Shown in pieces: positions 1-11,690 of a stretch of 64,000 bases of DNA (its first letter is position 1; each line of letters begins with the position of its first letter). The notes under the pieces were generated by a model. It was given only the letters and a program-made list of their open reading frames with translations, searched no databases and was not told the origin of the DNA. The position numbers were made by a program, and so were the translations under genes. The stretch lies in contig NZ_JNXI01000015.1 in the NCBI RefSeq assembly GCF_000717055.1, forward strand, positions 283,719 to 347,718, given 5' to 3'. Source of the DNA: Streptomyces iakyrus (GTDB taxonomy: Bacteria; Actinomycetota; Actinomycetes; Streptomycetales; Streptomycetaceae).

Positions 1-1451
1 ACGAGGTTGCCCTCGCGCCCCTCACGGGTGGCCTGCCGCAGATCGTCCCGGCGCACCACCAGGCCCGGACCGGACCGCCCGCGCGCCCGCTGATGCGGCG
101 CCGCCGCCTGCACGGTCGCCGCCAGGTGCAGCTTGGTGAGCGCGCCCCGGGGCCGCCGGGCCCCGGTCGTCCGCCCGTGCTCGGTCCGCGCCCGGGACCG
201 CCGCCCGGCGGCACCCTCGCCGATCCCGGGCACGCTCAGCACCTTGGTGCGGAACGGCTCGGAAGCCCGTACGGCCGACTGCTCGCCGGCCCCCGAGGGC
301 TGCGGCTGCCCGTTCTCGCCGGCCTCGGGCCGGGCCGCGGTGTCATCGCCGCCCTGGGGCGCGTCGTCGGGCTCCGGCTGTCCGCCGCCCCCGCCGGGCC
401 CGTCAGGACCTTGGTCCGGATCCGGGTCGTCGTCGTCCGAGCCGCCGAACTCCTCCAGCGTCTCGTCGAGCTTGTCCTCGTCGAGCCCCGGCGCGTCGAA
501 GGGGTTGCGCCGCCGCCGGTGCGGCAGCGCGAGCAGCGCCGCCTGCCGGACGTCCTCCGCGAGCACGTCCGTGCGCCCGGCCCAGGCCGCCAGCGCGGTG
601 GCGGTCCGCGCCATCACGATGTCGGCGCGCATACCGTCCACCTCGAAGGCCGCACAGGTCGCCGCGATCTGCCGCAGCGCCCCGTCGCCCAGCCGCACGG
701 ACGGCAGCAGCTCCCGCGCGGCGACGATCCGGGCCCGGACGGCGGCCTCCTCATCGGCCCAGCGCGCGGCGAACCCGCCCGGATCGTCGTCGTAGGCAAG
801 CCGCCGCCGGACGACCTCCACCCGCTGGTCGGGCTCACGGGAGGCCGTGACCTCGACGGTCAGCCCGAACCGGTCGAGCAGCTGCGGCCGCAGCTCGCCC
901 TCCTCGGGGTTCATCGTGCCGACGAGCAGGAAACGGGCGGCGTGCCGCACCGAGACGCCCTCGCGCTCGACGTACGAGGCGCCCATCGCGGCGGCGTCCA
1001 GCAGCAGGTCGACCAGGTGGTCGTGGAGGAGGTTGACCTCGTCGACGTAGAGGATCCCGCGGTGCGCGTCGGCGAGCAGGCCCGGCTCGAAGGCCTTCAC
1101 GCCCTCCGACAGGGCCCGCTCGATGTCCAGCGCGCCCACGAGCCGGTCCTCGGAGGCGCCGACGGGCAGTTCGACCATGCGCGCGGGCCGCTCGGCACCG
1201 CCGCCGGCCTCGTGGGGCCCGTCCGGGCACCCCGGGTCGGGGGAGGCGGGGTCGCAGGAGAAACGGCAGCCGGGGACGACCGGGACCTCAGGCAGCAGCG
1301 CCGACAGCGCCCGCACCGCCGTCGACTTGGCCGTGCCCTTCTCACCGCGCACCAGCACACCGCCGACCGCCGGGGACACGGCGTTCAGCAGCAGCGCGAG
1401 CCGCAGGTCGTCCTGGCCGACGACGGCCGTGAACGGAAAGGGGGTGGTCAC
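1..1451 (-). CDS. Putative cobaltochelatase subunit, ChlI/ChlD-type AAA+ ATPase (partial)
   Basis: This is the AAA+ motor subunit expected to power metal insertion with CobN. The frame opens at a GTG (1451-1449) that overlaps the cobN stop by 4 nt (GTGA) and stays open to the window edge, so the C-terminal part is missing. The translation starts [20 protein letters not shown]. It has a Walker A GEKGTAKST near residues 36-44, a Walker B-type LYVDEVNLL, and an ATPase lid ending around residue 320. An acidic, Gly/Pro-rich linker (EEFGGSDDDDPDPDQ) follows. That layout is typical of fused ChlI-ChlD chelatase proteins, whose VWA domain would lie beyond the window. Coupling to cobN supports cobalt chelation over magnesium chelation, because no bacteriochlorophyll genes are nearby. 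Confidence 0.9.
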   Translation of the reverse strand, partial: MTTPFPFTAVVGQDDLRLALLLNAVSPAVGGVLVRGEKGTAKSTAVRALSALLPEVPVVPGCRFSCDPASPDPGCPDGPHEAGGGAERPARMVELPVGASEDRLVGALDIERALSEGVKAFEPGLLADAHRGILYVDEVNLLHDHLVDLLLDAAAMGASYVEREGVSVRHAARFLLVGTMNPEEGELRPQLLDRFGLTVEVTASREPDQRVEVVRRRLAYDDDPGGFAARWADEEAAVRARIVAARELLPSVRLGDGALRQIAATCAAFEVDGMRADIVMARTATALAAWAGRTDVLAEDVRQAALLALPHRRRRNPFDAPGLDEDKLDETLEEFGGSDDDDPDPDQGPDGPGGGGGQPEPDDAPQGGDDTAARPEAGENGQPQPSGAGEQSAVRASEPFRTKVLSVPGIGEGAAGRRSRARTEHGRTTGARRPRGALTKLHLAATVQAAAPHQRARGRSGPGLVVRRDDLRQATREGREGNL

Positions 1452-4400
1452 TTCTCGTCGCCCTCCAGGTCGCCTTCGAGTTCCAGATAGGTGGCGCGCA
1501 GCCGCTCCAGCGTCTCCGCGTCCGGCTCGGCCCACAGTCCGCGGTCGGCGGCCTCCAGCAGCCGTTCGGTGATGCCGCGCAGCGCCCAGGGGTTGGACTT
1601 CTTCATGAAGTCCCGGTTCTCCGGGTCGAAGACGTACTCGGCGCTGAGCTTCTCGTACATCCAGTCGTCCACGACCCCGGCCGTGGCGTCGTACCCGAAC
1701 AGGTAGTCCACGGTCGCCGCCATCTCGAAGGCGCCCTTGTAGCCGTGCCGCCGCATGGCCGCCATCCAGCGCGGGTTGACCACCCGGGCGCGGAACACGC
1801 GGTGCGTCTCCTCGCCGAGCGTGCGGGTCTTCACCTGGTCGGGGGTGGCCGAGTCGCCGACGTACGCCTCGGGGCTCGCGCCCGTGAGGTGCCGGACCAT
1901 GGCGACCATGCCGCCGTGGTACTGGAAGTAGTCGTCGGCGTCGACCAGGTCGTGCTCACGGGTGTCGACGTTCTTCGCGGCGACGGCGATCCGCTTGAAC
2001 GCCGTCTCCATGTCCCCGCGCGCGGCCCGCCCGTCGAGCCCCCGCCCGTAGGCGTAGCCGCCCCACACCGCGTACACCTCGGCGAGGTCGGCGTCGGAGC
2101 GCCAGTTGCGGGCGTCGATCAGCGGCAGCAGACCGGCCCCGTACGCCCCCGGCTTGGAGCCGAAGATGCGGGCCGTGGCCCGGCGGCGGTCGCCGTGCTC
2201 GGCGGTGTCCTGGTCGGCGTGGGCCCGGACGTAGTTGGACTCGGCCGGCTCGTCCAGCTCGGCGACCTTGCGCACGGCGTCGTCGATCAGGCCCACGACG
2301 TGCGGGAACGCGTCGCGGAAGAAGCCCGAGATGCGGACCGTCACGTCGATGCGCGGCCGGCCGAGCTCCGCGAGGGGGATCACCTCGAACCCGGTCACCC
2401 GCCGCGAGGCGTCGTCCCACACCGGCCGGCAGCCCAGCAGCGCCAGGATCTCGGCGATGTCGTCGCCCTGGGTGCGCATCGCGGAGGTGCCCCACACCGT
2501 CAGGCCGACGGACGTCGGGTACTCGCCGGTGTCCTGCAGATACCGCTGCACCAGCGAGTCGGCGAGCGACTGCCCGATCTCCCAGCTCAGCCGGGACGGA
2601 ATGGCCTTGGGGTCGACGGAGTAGAAGTTGCGGCCCGTCGGCAGGACGTTGACGAGCCCGCGGGTCGGCGAGCCGGACGGGCCGGCCGGGACGTAACCGC
2701 CGTTCAGGGCCCGCAGGATGTGCCCGATCTCATCAGTGGTTTTCTCCAGCCGGGGCACGACCTCGGTGCAGGCGAACTCCAGCACGGCGACCGCGTCGGG
2801 CAGTTCGGTGCCGAGGACCTCCCGGACCAGCGGCGCGCTCTCGGCGACCGCCCAGCCGCGCTCCTCCATGCCCTCCGCGATCCGCCGGCACAGCTGCTCC
2901 AGCAGGTCGATCGCGTCGGCGGCGCTGCGGGCCGGACCGTCCACCAGGTCCGTCAGCTCGACGGGCACCTTCACCGGAGCGCCCGGCTCGGCGAGCAGTT
3001 CCTTCTCCACCAGCCCGAAGTGCTGCGCCAGCGACGCCCGCAGGCCCGGCAGTGCGTTGGCCTGCCCGCCCCACACCTGCGAGGCGCGCAGCACGGCCAG
3101 CACGAGGTTGACGCGCGGCTCACCGACCGGCCCGCCGCCCAGGATGTGCAGGCCGTCGCGGATCTGCACGTCCTTGATCTCGCACAGATAGCCGTCGATG
3201 TGCATGACGAACTCGTCGAACTCCGCGTCGTCCGGCTGCTCGTCGACGTGCAGGTCGTGGTGGAGTTCGGCGGCCTTGACCAGCGTCCAGATCTGGGCGC
3301 GCACGGTCGGGGCCTTCGCCGGGTCCAGGTCGGAGACCAGCGCGTACTCGTCGAGGAGCTGCTCCAGCTTGGCGAGGTCGCCGTAGGTGTCGGCCCGGGC
3401 CATCGGCGGCACTAGGTGGTCGACGACCGTGGCGTGCCCGCGCCGCTTGGCCTGGGTGCCCTCGCCCGGGTCGTTGACGATGAACGGGTAGACCAGCGGC
3501 AGGTCGCCGAGGACCGCGTCCGGGGCGCAGCCGCCGCTGAGCCCGAGGCCCTTGCCGGGCAGCCACTCCATGGTGCCGTGCTTGCCCATGTGGACGATCG
3601 CGTCAGCGCCGAAACTGTTCTCCAGCCACCGGTAGGCCGCCATGTAGTGGTGGGACGGCGGCATGTCCGGGTCGTGGTAGATCGCGATCGGGTTCTCACC
3701 GAAACCGCGCGGCGGCTGGATCATCACGACGACGTTCCCGAACTGCAGGGACGCCAGCACGATGTCGTCGCCGTCGACGTAGAGACTGCCCGGCGGCTCG
3801 CCCCACGCCTCGGTCATGGCGTCCTTCAGCTCCGGGTCGAGCTTCTCGAACCAGGCTCGGTAGTCGGCCAGCGGAACCCGCGCGGGCGCGGCGGCCAGCT
3901 GCTCCTCCGTCAGCCACTCCACGTCGTGCCCACCGGCGTTGATGAGCCGGTGGATCAGCTCGTCCCCCTCGTCCGGGTGTCCCTCCACGACGTACCCGGC
4001 GTCCCGCAGCGCGTCCAGCACCCGCACCGCCGAGGCCGGGGTGTCAAGACCGACCGCGTTGCCGACCCGCGAGTGTTTGGTCGGGTACGCGGTGAAGACC
4101 AGGGCGAGCTTCTTCTCGGCGTTCTCCTTGTGCTTCAGCCGCGCGTGCCGTACGGCGATGCCGGCGACGCGTCCCGCACGCTCCGGGTCGGCGACGTACA
4201 CGGGCACGTCGTCCGGACCCTGCTCCTTGAAGGAGAACGGCACGGTGATCAGCCGCCCGTCGAACTCCGGGATCGCCACCTGCATCGCGGCGTCCATGGG
4301 GGACAGGGCGGCGTCCGAGTCCGCCCAGGCCTGCCGCGACGACGTCAGGCACAGGCCCTGCAGCACGGGGATGTCCAGTTCGGCGAGGGCGCCGATGTCC

Positions 4401-5104
4401 CAGGCCTCCTCGTCACCGCCCGCCGAGGCCTGCGAGGCGTGGGTGCCGCCGGCCGCGAGGACCGTGGCGACGAGGGCGTCGGCCTGCCCGAGGATCTCGT
4501 ACAGCCCCTCGTCCGCGCCGCGCAGCGAACCGCAGTACACCGGCAGCGCGTTGGCGCCGCGCGCCTCGATCGCGTCGCACAGGGTGTCGACGAAGGCGGT
4601 GTTTCCGCTCAGTTCGTGGGCCCGGTAGAAGAGCACGCCGACGGTCGGACGGCCCTCCACGCGGGTGCGCTCGCCGTGGACGCCGTACTCGGGCATTTTC
4701 CGCGGCTCGACGAACCCCTCGCCCGTCAGCAGCACGGTGTCGGAGAGGAACCGGGCGAGCTCGGTCAGGTTCTCCGGCCCGCCCTCCACGAGGTACTTCA
4801 GCGCCTCCGCGACGACACCGGCCGGCACGGACGACTCGGCCATCAGCTCCGCGTCCGGCACGGCCTCGCCGCCGAGCAGCACGGTCGGGATGCCGGAGGC
4901 CTTCAGCGCGGCGAGCCCGTCCTCCCAGGCCCGCTTGCCGCCGAGCAGCCGGACGACTGCGATGGACGCCCCGTCCAGCAGGGCCGGAAGCTCCTCCCGG
5001 ACGTCCACGCGGGTCGGGTTGCCGATCCGGTAGTCGGCACCGGAGGCGGCCCGGGCCGCCAGCAGGTCCGTGTCGGCGGTCGACAACAACAACACAGTGC
5101 TCAT
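1448..5104 (-). CDS. cobN: Cobaltochelatase large subunit CobN
   Basis: CobN is the large subunit that binds hydrogenobyrinate a,c-diamide and inserts cobalt in the aerobic cobalamin pathway. From the ATG at 5104 the protein has 1218 residues, the normal CobN size. That start reads [20 protein letters not shown] and overlaps the cobQ stop as ATGA; the frame continues upstream, but that segment lies inside cobQ. CobN-type stretches seen include [40 protein letters not shown] and [20 protein letters not shown]. It is third in the cbiB-cobQ-cobN-chelatase operon. The family also contains magnesium chelatase ChlH; the cobalamin context decides for CobN. Confidence 0.95.
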   Translation of the reverse strand: MSTVLLLSTADTDLLAARAASGADYRIGNPTRVDVREELPALLDGASIAVVRLLGGKRAWEDGLAALKASGIPTVLLGGEAVPDAELMAESSVPAGVVAEALKYLVEGGPENLTELARFLSDTVLLTGEGFVEPRKMPEYGVHGERTRVEGRPTVGVLFYRAHELSGNTAFVDTLCDAIEARGANALPVYCGSLRGADEGLYEILGQADALVATVLAAGGTHASQASAGGDEEAWDIGALAELDIPVLQGLCLTSSRQAWADSDAALSPMDAAMQVAIPEFDGRLITVPFSFKEQGPDDVPVYVADPERAGRVAGIAVRHARLKHKENAEKKLALVFTAYPTKHSRVGNAVGLDTPASAVRVLDALRDAGYVVEGHPDEGDELIHRLINAGGHDVEWLTEEQLAAAPARVPLADYRAWFEKLDPELKDAMTEAWGEPPGSLYVDGDDIVLASLQFGNVVVMIQPPRGFGENPIAIYHDPDMPPSHHYMAAYRWLENSFGADAIVHMGKHGTMEWLPGKGLGLSGGCAPDAVLGDLPLVYPFIVNDPGEGTQAKRRGHATVVDHLVPPMARADTYGDLAKLEQLLDEYALVSDLDPAKAPTVRAQIWTLVKAAELHHDLHVDEQPDDAEFDEFVMHIDGYLCEIKDVQIRDGLHILGGGPVGEPRVNLVLAVLRASQVWGGQANALPGLRASLAQHFGLVEKELLAEPGAPVKVPVELTDLVDGPARSAADAIDLLEQLCRRIAEGMEERGWAVAESAPLVREVLGTELPDAVAVLEFACTEVVPRLEKTTDEIGHILRALNGGYVPAGPSGSPTRGLVNVLPTGRNFYSVDPKAIPSRLSWEIGQSLADSLVQRYLQDTGEYPTSVGLTVWGTSAMRTQGDDIAEILALLGCRPVWDDASRRVTGFEVIPLAELGRPRIDVTVRISGFFRDAFPHVVGLIDDAVRKVAELDEPAESNYVRAHADQDTAEHGDRRRATARIFGSKPGAYGAGLLPLIDARNWRSDADLAEVYAVWGGYAYGRGLDGRAARGDMETAFKRIAVAAKNVDTREHDLVDADDYFQYHGGMVAMVRHLTGASPEAYVGDSATPDQVKTRTLGEETHRVFRARVVNPRWMAAMRRHGYKGAFEMAATVDYLFGYDATAGVVDDWMYEKLSAEYVFDPENRDFMKKSNPWALRGITERLLEAADRGLWAEPDAETLERLRATYLELEGDLEGDEK

Positions 5105-6609
5105 GCGGGCGCTCCCGGTGGAATGAAGGGCAGTCCTTGTGGCGCGCCGGACTCGATGAGCCGCCACAGCGCGTCGGTGTCCGCGTGCTGTTCGATCAGG
5201 TCGCCGAGCCGGTCGAGCTGCTCCTCGCGCAGCGCGGCGAACGAGGTGTCCGGAGCGGGCACGAAGCGACGGCCCGCGGCGGCCGCCACCTTGCGCAGAA
5301 AGGCCCGCCGGAAGCCGTCCGACTCCAGCGAGCCGTGCCAGTGCGTACCCCAGGTCTGGCCGACCCGGCAGCCGTCCAGGAAGGGGTCTCCGCCGGTGAC
5401 GTCGGCGACCCCGTGGTGGATCTCGTAGCCCTCGACGTGCTCCCCGAAGGCCTCGCCCGCCGGTCGCGTGAGGGTCTTCTCGCGGGCGAACCGCACCCGC
5501 ACGGGCAGGATCCCGAGCCCGTCGACGTGGCCCCGGCGGCTCTCGACGTCGTCCTCGATGTGCTCACCGAGGATCTGGAAGCCGCCGCAGATGCCGAGCA
5601 CGGGCCGCTGCTCGGCGGCCCTGCGGACCAGGGCGTCGGCGAGCCCGCGCTCGCGCAGCCACTCCAGTGCCCGGACCGTCCCGCGAGTGCCGGGCACGAT
5701 GACGAGGTCGGCGTCGGACAGTTCCTCCGGCCGGTCCACGAACCGCACCACGACGCCCGGTTCGGCGGCCAGCGCGTCCACGTCGGTGAAGTTGGACATG
5801 AGCGGCACGGCACAGACCGCGACGCGCAGCACGTCCTCACCGACGGGCGGGGCGACGACGGACTCCCGCACGGTCCCGCGCAGGGAGACCCTGAGCCCGT
5901 CCTCCTCGTCGATCCCGAGCCCGTGCCGGAACGGCAGCACACCGTAGGTCCGCCGACCCGTGAGCCCGAGCAGCATGTCCAGCCCCGGCTCCAGCAGGGA
6001 GACGTCCCCGCGGAACTTGTTGACGAGGAACCCGGCGACACAGGCCTGGTCCTCGGGCGACAGCAGCGCCACCGTCCCGAAGAACGAGGCGAACACCCCG
6101 CCCCGGTCGATGTCGCCGACGACGAGCACGGGCAGCCCGGCGTTCCGGGCGATCCCCATGTTCACGATGTCCGTTCGCCGCAGATTGATCTCGGCGGGAG
6201 AACCGGCCCCCTCACAGATCACCGCGTCATACGTGCCCCGCAACTGCTCCAGGCAGTCCAGCACCGTCCCGAGCAACTGCTGCTGCCGTCCGCCGTGGTA
6301 GCCGCGTGCGCTCAGCTCCCCGACCGGCTTGCCCAGCAGCACGACCTGACTGCTCTGCTCGCCACCGGGCTTGAGCAGCACGGGGTTCATCAGCGCGGTC
6401 GGCTCGACCCGGCAGGCCTGAGCCTGCATGGCCTGGGCCCGTCCGATCTCGGCTCCCTCCGTCGTCACGAAGGAGTTCAGGGACATGTTCTGCGCCTTGA
6501 AGGGCGCGACCTTGACGCCCTGGCGCACCAGCCACCGGCAGATCCCGGCGGTCACGACGCTCTTGCCGGCGTCGGAGGTGGTACCGGCGACGAGAAGCCC
6601 ACCGCTCAT
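5101..6609 (-). CDS. cobQ: Cobyric acid synthase CobQ/CbiP
   Basis: This glutamine-dependent amidotransferase amidates peripheral carboxylates of adenosylcobyrinate a,c-diamide to give adenosylcobyric acid. It has 502 residues, the usual size. The N-terminal part is an ATP-binding dethiobiotin-synthetase-like domain ([14 protein letters not shown] near residues 9-22, then [12 protein letters not shown]). A type 1 glutamine amidotransferase domain follows, with nucleophile motif [12 protein letters not shown] and histidine motif YEIHHGV. The ATG at 6609 lies 1 nt beyond the cbiB stop, and the 3' end overlaps cobN by 4 nt, so the operon looks translationally coupled. Confidence 0.95.
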   Translation of the reverse strand: MSGGLLVAGTTSDAGKSVVTAGICRWLVRQGVKVAPFKAQNMSLNSFVTTEGAEIGRAQAMQAQACRVEPTALMNPVLLKPGGEQSSQVVLLGKPVGELSARGYHGGRQQQLLGTVLDCLEQLRGTYDAVICEGAGSPAEINLRRTDIVNMGIARNAGLPVLVVGDIDRGGVFASFFGTVALLSPEDQACVAGFLVNKFRGDVSLLEPGLDMLLGLTGRRTYGVLPFRHGLGIDEEDGLRVSLRGTVRESVVAPPVGEDVLRVAVCAVPLMSNFTDVDALAAEPGVVVRFVDRPEELSDADLVIVPGTRGTVRALEWLRERGLADALVRRAAEQRPVLGICGGFQILGEHIEDDVESRRGHVDGLGILPVRVRFAREKTLTRPAGEAFGEHVEGYEIHHGVADVTGGDPFLDGCRVGQTWGTHWHGSLESDGFRRAFLRKVAAAAGRRFVPAPDTSFAALREEQLDRLGDLIEQHADTDALWRLIESGAPQGLPFIPPGAPA

Positions 6610-6610
6610 G

Positions 6611-7564
6611 TCATTTCCCCCTGTTCGATGACCGCGCGCTCATCAGCAACCGCGCCCCGGCGCACACCCCGAGCGCGAGCCAGGTGACGCGCTTCGACAG
6701 CCGCACGGCCCGCTCGACGTCATGCGTGCCGACGGACCGCCCCCGCGTGTTCAGCACGGGCCGGTGCTCCACCCGCCCGCCGTACGAGAGCGTCCCGCCG
6801 AGCCGCACCCCGAGCGCCCCGGCGAACGAGGCCTCCACGGGCCCGGCGTTGGGACTCGGATGCCGCACCGCGTCGGCCCGCCAGGCGCGCACGGCCCCCC
6901 GCGGATCCGGCCCGGCCAGCACGGCGAGTACGGCGGTCAGCCGCGCTCCCGGCCACCCCGCGAGGTCGTCCAGCCGCGCGGAGGCCCAGCCGTAGCGCCG
7001 GTACCGGGCCGACTTGTGCCCGACCATGGCGTCCAGGGTGTTGACGGCCCGGAAGCCCAGCAGCCCCGGCACCCCGCCGACGGCGCCCCACACCAGTGCC
7101 CCCACCACCGCGTCGGAGGTGTTCTCGGCGACGGACTCGACCACGGCCCGGGCCATGCCGTCGGCGTCGAGGGCCTGCGGGTCCCGCCCGCACAGATGCG
7201 GCAGCCGGGCCCGGGCCGCCTCGACGTCCCCGGCCTCCAGGGCCTGCCCGATGGTCCGTGCCTCCCGGGCGAGTGAAGTCCCCCCGACGACGGCCCAGGT
7301 GGCGGCGCCGGTCAGTGCGACGGACGCGACGGCGGACGTCCGCACGGCCCGCGCGGCGGCGGACCCGAGGGCGACGGCCCCTCCGGCACACACGGCGGTG
7401 TGCAGCGCGCCCCACCCGCGGTGGTCCCGCCACAGCACCCGTTCCACGGCCCCCGCGGCCCGTCCGAACGCGGCGACCGGATGCCCCCGGCGGGGATCAC
7501 CGAGCAGCAGGTCACCGATCAGACCGGCGGCGGCGCCGTACGCGAAGACGCGACCGGCACCCAT
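6611..7564 (-). CDS. cbiB: Adenosylcobinamide-phosphate synthase CbiB/CobD
   Basis: CbiB is an integral membrane enzyme that attaches the aminopropanol arm to adenosylcobyric acid. The 317 residues match the family length. Visible family features are the N-terminal [20 protein letters not shown], the central [20 protein letters not shown] and the C-terminal [19 protein letters not shown]. Several hydrophobic segments lie between them. It is the first gene of the cobalamin operon, and the B12 riboswitch at about 7675-7790 lies in its leader. The start is the ATG at 7564 ([10 protein letters not shown]); the ribosome binding site is weak, which would suit riboswitch control of translation, but that is inference. 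Confidence 0.93.
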   Translation of the reverse strand: MGAGRVFAYGAAAGLIGDLLLGDPRRGHPVAAFGRAAGAVERVLWRDHRGWGALHTAVCAGGAVALGSAAARAVRTSAVASVALTGAATWAVVGGTSLAREARTIGQALEAGDVEAARARLPHLCGRDPQALDADGMARAVVESVAENTSDAVVGALVWGAVGGVPGLLGFRAVNTLDAMVGHKSARYRRYGWASARLDDLAGWPGARLTAVLAVLAGPDPRGAVRAWRADAVRHPSPNAGPVEASFAGALGVRLGGTLSYGGRVEHRPVLNTRGRSVGTHDVERAVRLSKRVTWLALGVCAGARLLMSARSSNRGK

Positions 7565-7674
7565 GGGCTCAGCCGTCCAGAAGGGCGGGCAGGGGTGGGG
7601 TGTTGAACCTCGATCGGCAGCCGCGCATGGCGATATGTGTCCTCACTCAGGGTGTCCACGCCCTGGTTCGACGA

Positions 7675-7790
7675 GACCGGCGGTGAGAGTTCCTGGCTCC
7701 CGGGGATCACTACCCCGGTGACAGTGGCGGGACCGCGCCGGACTCGCACCGGCTTCCTCTCCTGCCGCCGTATTGGCCCCGGCAGTCCAC
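7675..7790 (-). promoter_or_regulatory. Cobalamin (adenosylcobalamin) riboswitch
   Basis: Reading the minus strand downwards from about 7765, the sequence contains GGAAGCCGGTGCGAGTCCGG, then CGGTCCCGCCACTGT, and further on GGAGCCAGGAACTCTC. These are the conserved core blocks and B12-box region of cobalamin riboswitches, in the right order and spacing. The element lies about 110 nt upstream of cbiB on the same strand, so B12 should repress the whole cob operon. Edges are approximate. I see no obvious U-tract terminator afterwards, so I cannot say whether control is by translation or transcription. Confidence 0.93.
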
Positions 7791-7878
7791 CACGGCCGGG
7801 AACCGCCGTCAACTTGCCGTTGACCTGCGAGGGGAGAGTGTGGAGAACCCCACATCGCCCCCCGCGCACACACGACGA

Positions 7879-7914
7879 CCGGGCGGCACGGGACTCAGGT
7901 CCCGTGCCGCCCGG
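7879..7914 (-). terminator. Hairpin terminator behind the pit operon
   Basis: A perfect 15-bp inverted repeat, CCGGGCGGCACGGGA and its complement, surrounds a 6-nt loop just downstream of the small membrane protein gene that follows pit. There is no clear U-tract, as is common for Streptomyces terminators. The rest of 7565-7936 holds the riboswitch and leader of the cob operon; I see no further gene there. Confidence 0.8.
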
Positions 7915-7936
7915 CGGACGATGTGCGGTCGGGCCG

Positions 7937-8158
7937 TCAGGCCACGATCAGATAGATGCCGTACCCGACGGCCGCCGCGCACGCCGCGAAGCACGCGTAC
8001 GCGCCGGTGACCGCGAGGCCGGCGGACCCGCCCTGGGCCACCGCCCGCTCGCGGCGGGACAGACCGGTGATGCCGAGGGTGAACAGGGCCACGAGAGCCA
8101 CGGTGACCACGAGGCTGACGCCGAACACGGAGCCGAGGGCCGCCCAGTCGATCTTCAT
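7937..8158 (-). CDS. Small membrane protein downstream of pit
   Basis: This 73-residue protein is of unknown function. It has two hydrophobic segments, one around residues 10-30 (FGVSLVVTVALVALFTLGIT) and one at the C-terminus (LAVTGAYACFAACAAAVGYG), joined by a short charged loop (LSRRERAVAQ). It lies 34 bp after pit on the same strand and before a strong hairpin, so it is probably co-transcribed with the phosphate transporter. A role in transporter assembly or control is a guess from position only. Confidence 0.8.
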   Translation of the reverse strand: MKIDWAALGSVFGVSLVVTVALVALFTLGITGLSRRERAVAQGGSAGLAVTGAYACFAACAAAVGYGIYLIVA

Positions 8159-8192
8159 ATCGGTGAATCTTCCTTGTTGCCGGTGGGCGGGG

Positions 8193-9437
<1,245 letters not shown>

Positions 9438-9484
9438 TTACCCAGGCAATCGTTCGAGGTCGTTGGCTGGACGACCGTAGGCAA

Positions 9485-9506
9485 CCTGAGTGAACGGAAG
9501 ATGAAC
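9485..9506 (-). promoter_or_regulatory. PHO box (PhoP binding site) upstream of pit
   Basis: On the minus strand two adjacent 11-nt direct repeat units read GTTCATCTTCC and GTTCACTCAGG, and a weaker third unit starting TTGCC follows. These fit the Streptomyces PhoP direct-repeat consensus (GTTCACC-like). They sit 48-69 bp upstream of the pit ATG, where an activator would overlap the -35 region. The remainder of the 308-bp gap 9438-9745 shows only promoter-like sequence; I see no other gene in it. Confidence 0.82.
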
Positions 9507-9745
9507 TGGGAGGGGCGCAGGGGTGACCGCACAGGGGGGTCCGGGCGACGCCCCGGGACGGCCGCCCCGGCGCCCCATGACCAGGCTCCCGGGCGCACCG
9601 CTTCAGCTGATCGAGTGACCCGTTGAAGAGATTCCGGTCACCCGGCAGGGTTCCGCCGCCGGTCTCGTACTGCCAGAGGCCGGCTTCCGGCCTGAAGTGC
9701 CCCCGCCGGGGGGCGCGTTGAGTCCCCGCCTGGCAGGATCGCGGC

Positions 9746-10477
9746 ATGGCTGAGCAGCGAGGCGACGAGTGGGGCACGGGGGACGCCCGGGAGGGCGGAC
9801 GGGAGGCGGGGGAGCCGCGGCGCACAAGCGCGCGCCCCGAGGAGGCGGACGCCTGGGAGGACCTCGTCGCGGCGGCCCGCCGGACGGTCGCGGACGGACT
9901 CGTCGTCGGCACGTCCGGCAACGTCTCCGTGCGCGTCGGGGACACCGTCCTGGTCACGCCGTCGGGCGTCCCCTACGACCGGCTGACCCCGGACGACGTG
10001 ACCGGCGTCGGCCTCGACGGCCGGCAGGTCCTCGGCACCCTCGTCCCCACCAGCGAGCTGCCCATGCACCTCGCGGTCTACCGCACGACCGGCGCCCGGG
10101 CCGTCGTCCACACCCACGCCGTCCACGCGACGGCCGTCTCGACGCTCGTGAGCGAACTGCCGCTGATCCACTACATGGCCGCGGCGCTCGGCGGCCCCGT
10201 CCGAGTCGCCCCGTATGCCACGTACGGCACCGACGAGTTGGCCGAGAACATGCTCCGCGCCCTCGACGGCCGCTCCGGCTGCCTCCTCCAGAACCACGGC
10301 ACCGTCACCCACGGCAGCACCCTCGCCCAGGCCTACGACCGCACCGCCCAGCTGGAGTGGATGTGCCGCCTGTGGCTGACCGCCTCCTCGGTGCCCGGCC
10401 AGGCCCCGAGCCTGCTGTCCCGGGAGCAGCTGGCGGAGGTGGAGGAGCGCCTGCGCGGCTACGGCCAGCGGGGCTGA
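9746..10477 (+). CDS. Class II aldolase/adducin family protein
   Basis: This is a zinc-dependent aldolase of the AraD/FucA fold, 243 residues. After a disordered N-terminal 30 residues the family motifs appear in order: GTSGNVS at 55-61 (phosphate binding), TPSGVPY, the catalytic-type Glu in PTSELPMH (about 104), the zinc pair HTH at 122-124, and a further zinc histidine in LQNHGT (about 184). The substrate cannot be told from sequence; fuculose-1-phosphate or ribulose-5-phosphate type substrates are typical of the family. It diverges from pit, and the next gene begins 80 bp later on the same strand. Confidence 0.88.
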   Translation: MAEQRGDEWGTGDAREGGREAGEPRRTSARPEEADAWEDLVAAARRTVADGLVVGTSGNVSVRVGDTVLVTPSGVPYDRLTPDDVTGVGLDGRQVLGTLVPTSELPMHLAVYRTTGARAVVHTHAVHATAVSTLVSELPLIHYMAAALGGPVRVAPYATYGTDELAENMLRALDGRSGCLLQNHGTVTHGSTLAQAYDRTAQLEWMCRLWLTASSVPGQAPSLLSREQLAEVEERLRGYGQRG

Positions 10478-10559
10478 GCCGTCCCCGCGGCGTCCGCGGA
10501 GGTCACCCCGCCGCTCCGCCCCACTGGTCGCCCGCGGAACCGGCCGGGACACTGGAGCC

Positions 10560-11690
10560 GTGCGTACTGTCAAAGCGGCGGCCGCTGCCGTCACCGCCGT
10601 CATCGGTGCCGGCGCCGCCGCGGTGGCCGCCGGCCGGCTCGCCAGCGACGCCGCGCTCAAGGCGCCCCCCGGCAGGCCCCTGCCCACCGAACCCCGGCTC
10701 ACCGTGCACGGCACCGCCGCCGGGCAGATCAGCCTCACCCGGGACCTCGCCGCCCTGCGCCCCGGCCGCTACGGCCTGTCCGGCAACGGCTCGCACGCGG
10801 TCGTCGGCCCCGTCCTGACCGGCGGCGCCCCGCACCCCGCCGACACCGTGGTGCGCCGCCTGGAGAGCGTCACCCACGGCACGATGAAGCCCGGCGACAA
10901 GGTCTGGCTCACGCCGAACGTATACGTCGGCAACCCGGGCGCCGCCCTCGGACTCGAACACGCCGACGTCGACGTCCCCGGCGAACTCGGCGCCCTGCCC
11001 GCGTGGTTCGTGCCGGGCAAGCGGGACACCTGGGTGATCGCCGTGCACGGCCTGGGCGCCACCCGCGAACTTGCCATGAACGTCATGCCGTTCCTGCACC
11101 GCAACCACTTCCCGGTGCTGGCCCTCGCCTACCGCGGCGACCTGGGCGCGCCCCGCCCGCCCGACGGCCTCAACCACCTCGGCGAGACCGAGTGGCGCGA
11201 CCTCGACGCCGCCATCCGCTACGCCGTGCGCTACGGGGCCCGCCAGGTCGTCCTGCACGGCTGGTCCACCGGCGCCACCATGGCCCTGCGCGCCGCCGCG
11301 CACTCGGGGCTGCGCGACCGTGTCTCCGGGCTCGTCCTGGACTCCCCGGTGCTCGCCTGGGAGACCACCCTGCGCGCCCTGGCCTCGGCCCGTCGCACCC
11401 CGGGGGCGCTGCTGCCGCTCGCGGTCCGGGCCGCCCAGGGCCGCACCGGCCTGTCCGGCGGCCGTGCCGCGGGCCCGGTCCCGTACGGCGGGCCGAGCGT
11501 CCCGGCGCTCGTCCTCCACGGCCCGGACGACACCGTCGCCCCCTGGCAGCCCTCCCGCCGGCTCGCCGATGCCCGCCCCGACACGGTCGCCCTGCGCACC
11601 GTCCGCAACGCACCTCACGGAGCCATGTGGAACGCCGACCCGGAGGCCTACGAGGAAGCCCTCCGGCGCTTCCTGACGCCCCTCATGTGA
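10560..11690 (+). CDS. Membrane-anchored or exported alpha/beta hydrolase
   Basis: The protein has 376 residues from a GTG start at 10560. An Ala-rich hydrophobic segment at residues 5-25 looks like a signal anchor. The hydrolase core follows: oxyanion-loop VHGLGATRE (about 162-170), nucleophile elbow LHGWSTG with Ser236, an acid in HGPDDTVAPW and a histidine in NAPHGAMW. These form a full Ser-Asp-His triad. The substrate is unknown; the family includes esterases, lipases and peptidases. Confidence 0.88.
   Translation: MRTVKAAAAAVTAVIGAGAAAVAAGRLASDAALKAPPGRPLPTEPRLTVHGTAAGQISLTRDLAALRPGRYGLSGNGSHAVVGPVLTGGAPHPADTVVRRLESVTHGTMKPGDKVWLTPNVYVGNPGAALGLEHADVDVPGELGALPAWFVPGKRDTWVIAVHGLGATRELAMNVMPFLHRNHFPVLALAYRGDLGAPRPPDGLNHLGETEWRDLDAAIRYAVRYGARQVVLHGWSTGATMALRAAAHSGLRDRVSGLVLDSPVLAWETTLRALASARRTPGALLPLAVRAAQGRTGLSGGRAAGPVPYGGPSVPALVLHGPDDTVAPWQPSRRLADARPDTVALRTVRNAPHGAMWNADPEAYEEALRRFLTPLM

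Noticed and set aside
1745..5428. Long plus-strand frames antisense to cobN
   Set aside because: They are the usual high-GC shadow frames; the opposite strand carries clear CobN motifs, and the plus-frame products are Arg/Gly-rich without motifs.
7660..7690. A GGTTCGACGAGACC segment resembling a tRNA T-loop
   Set aside because: It has no acceptor or anticodon stems around it and lies beside the cobalamin riboswitch.
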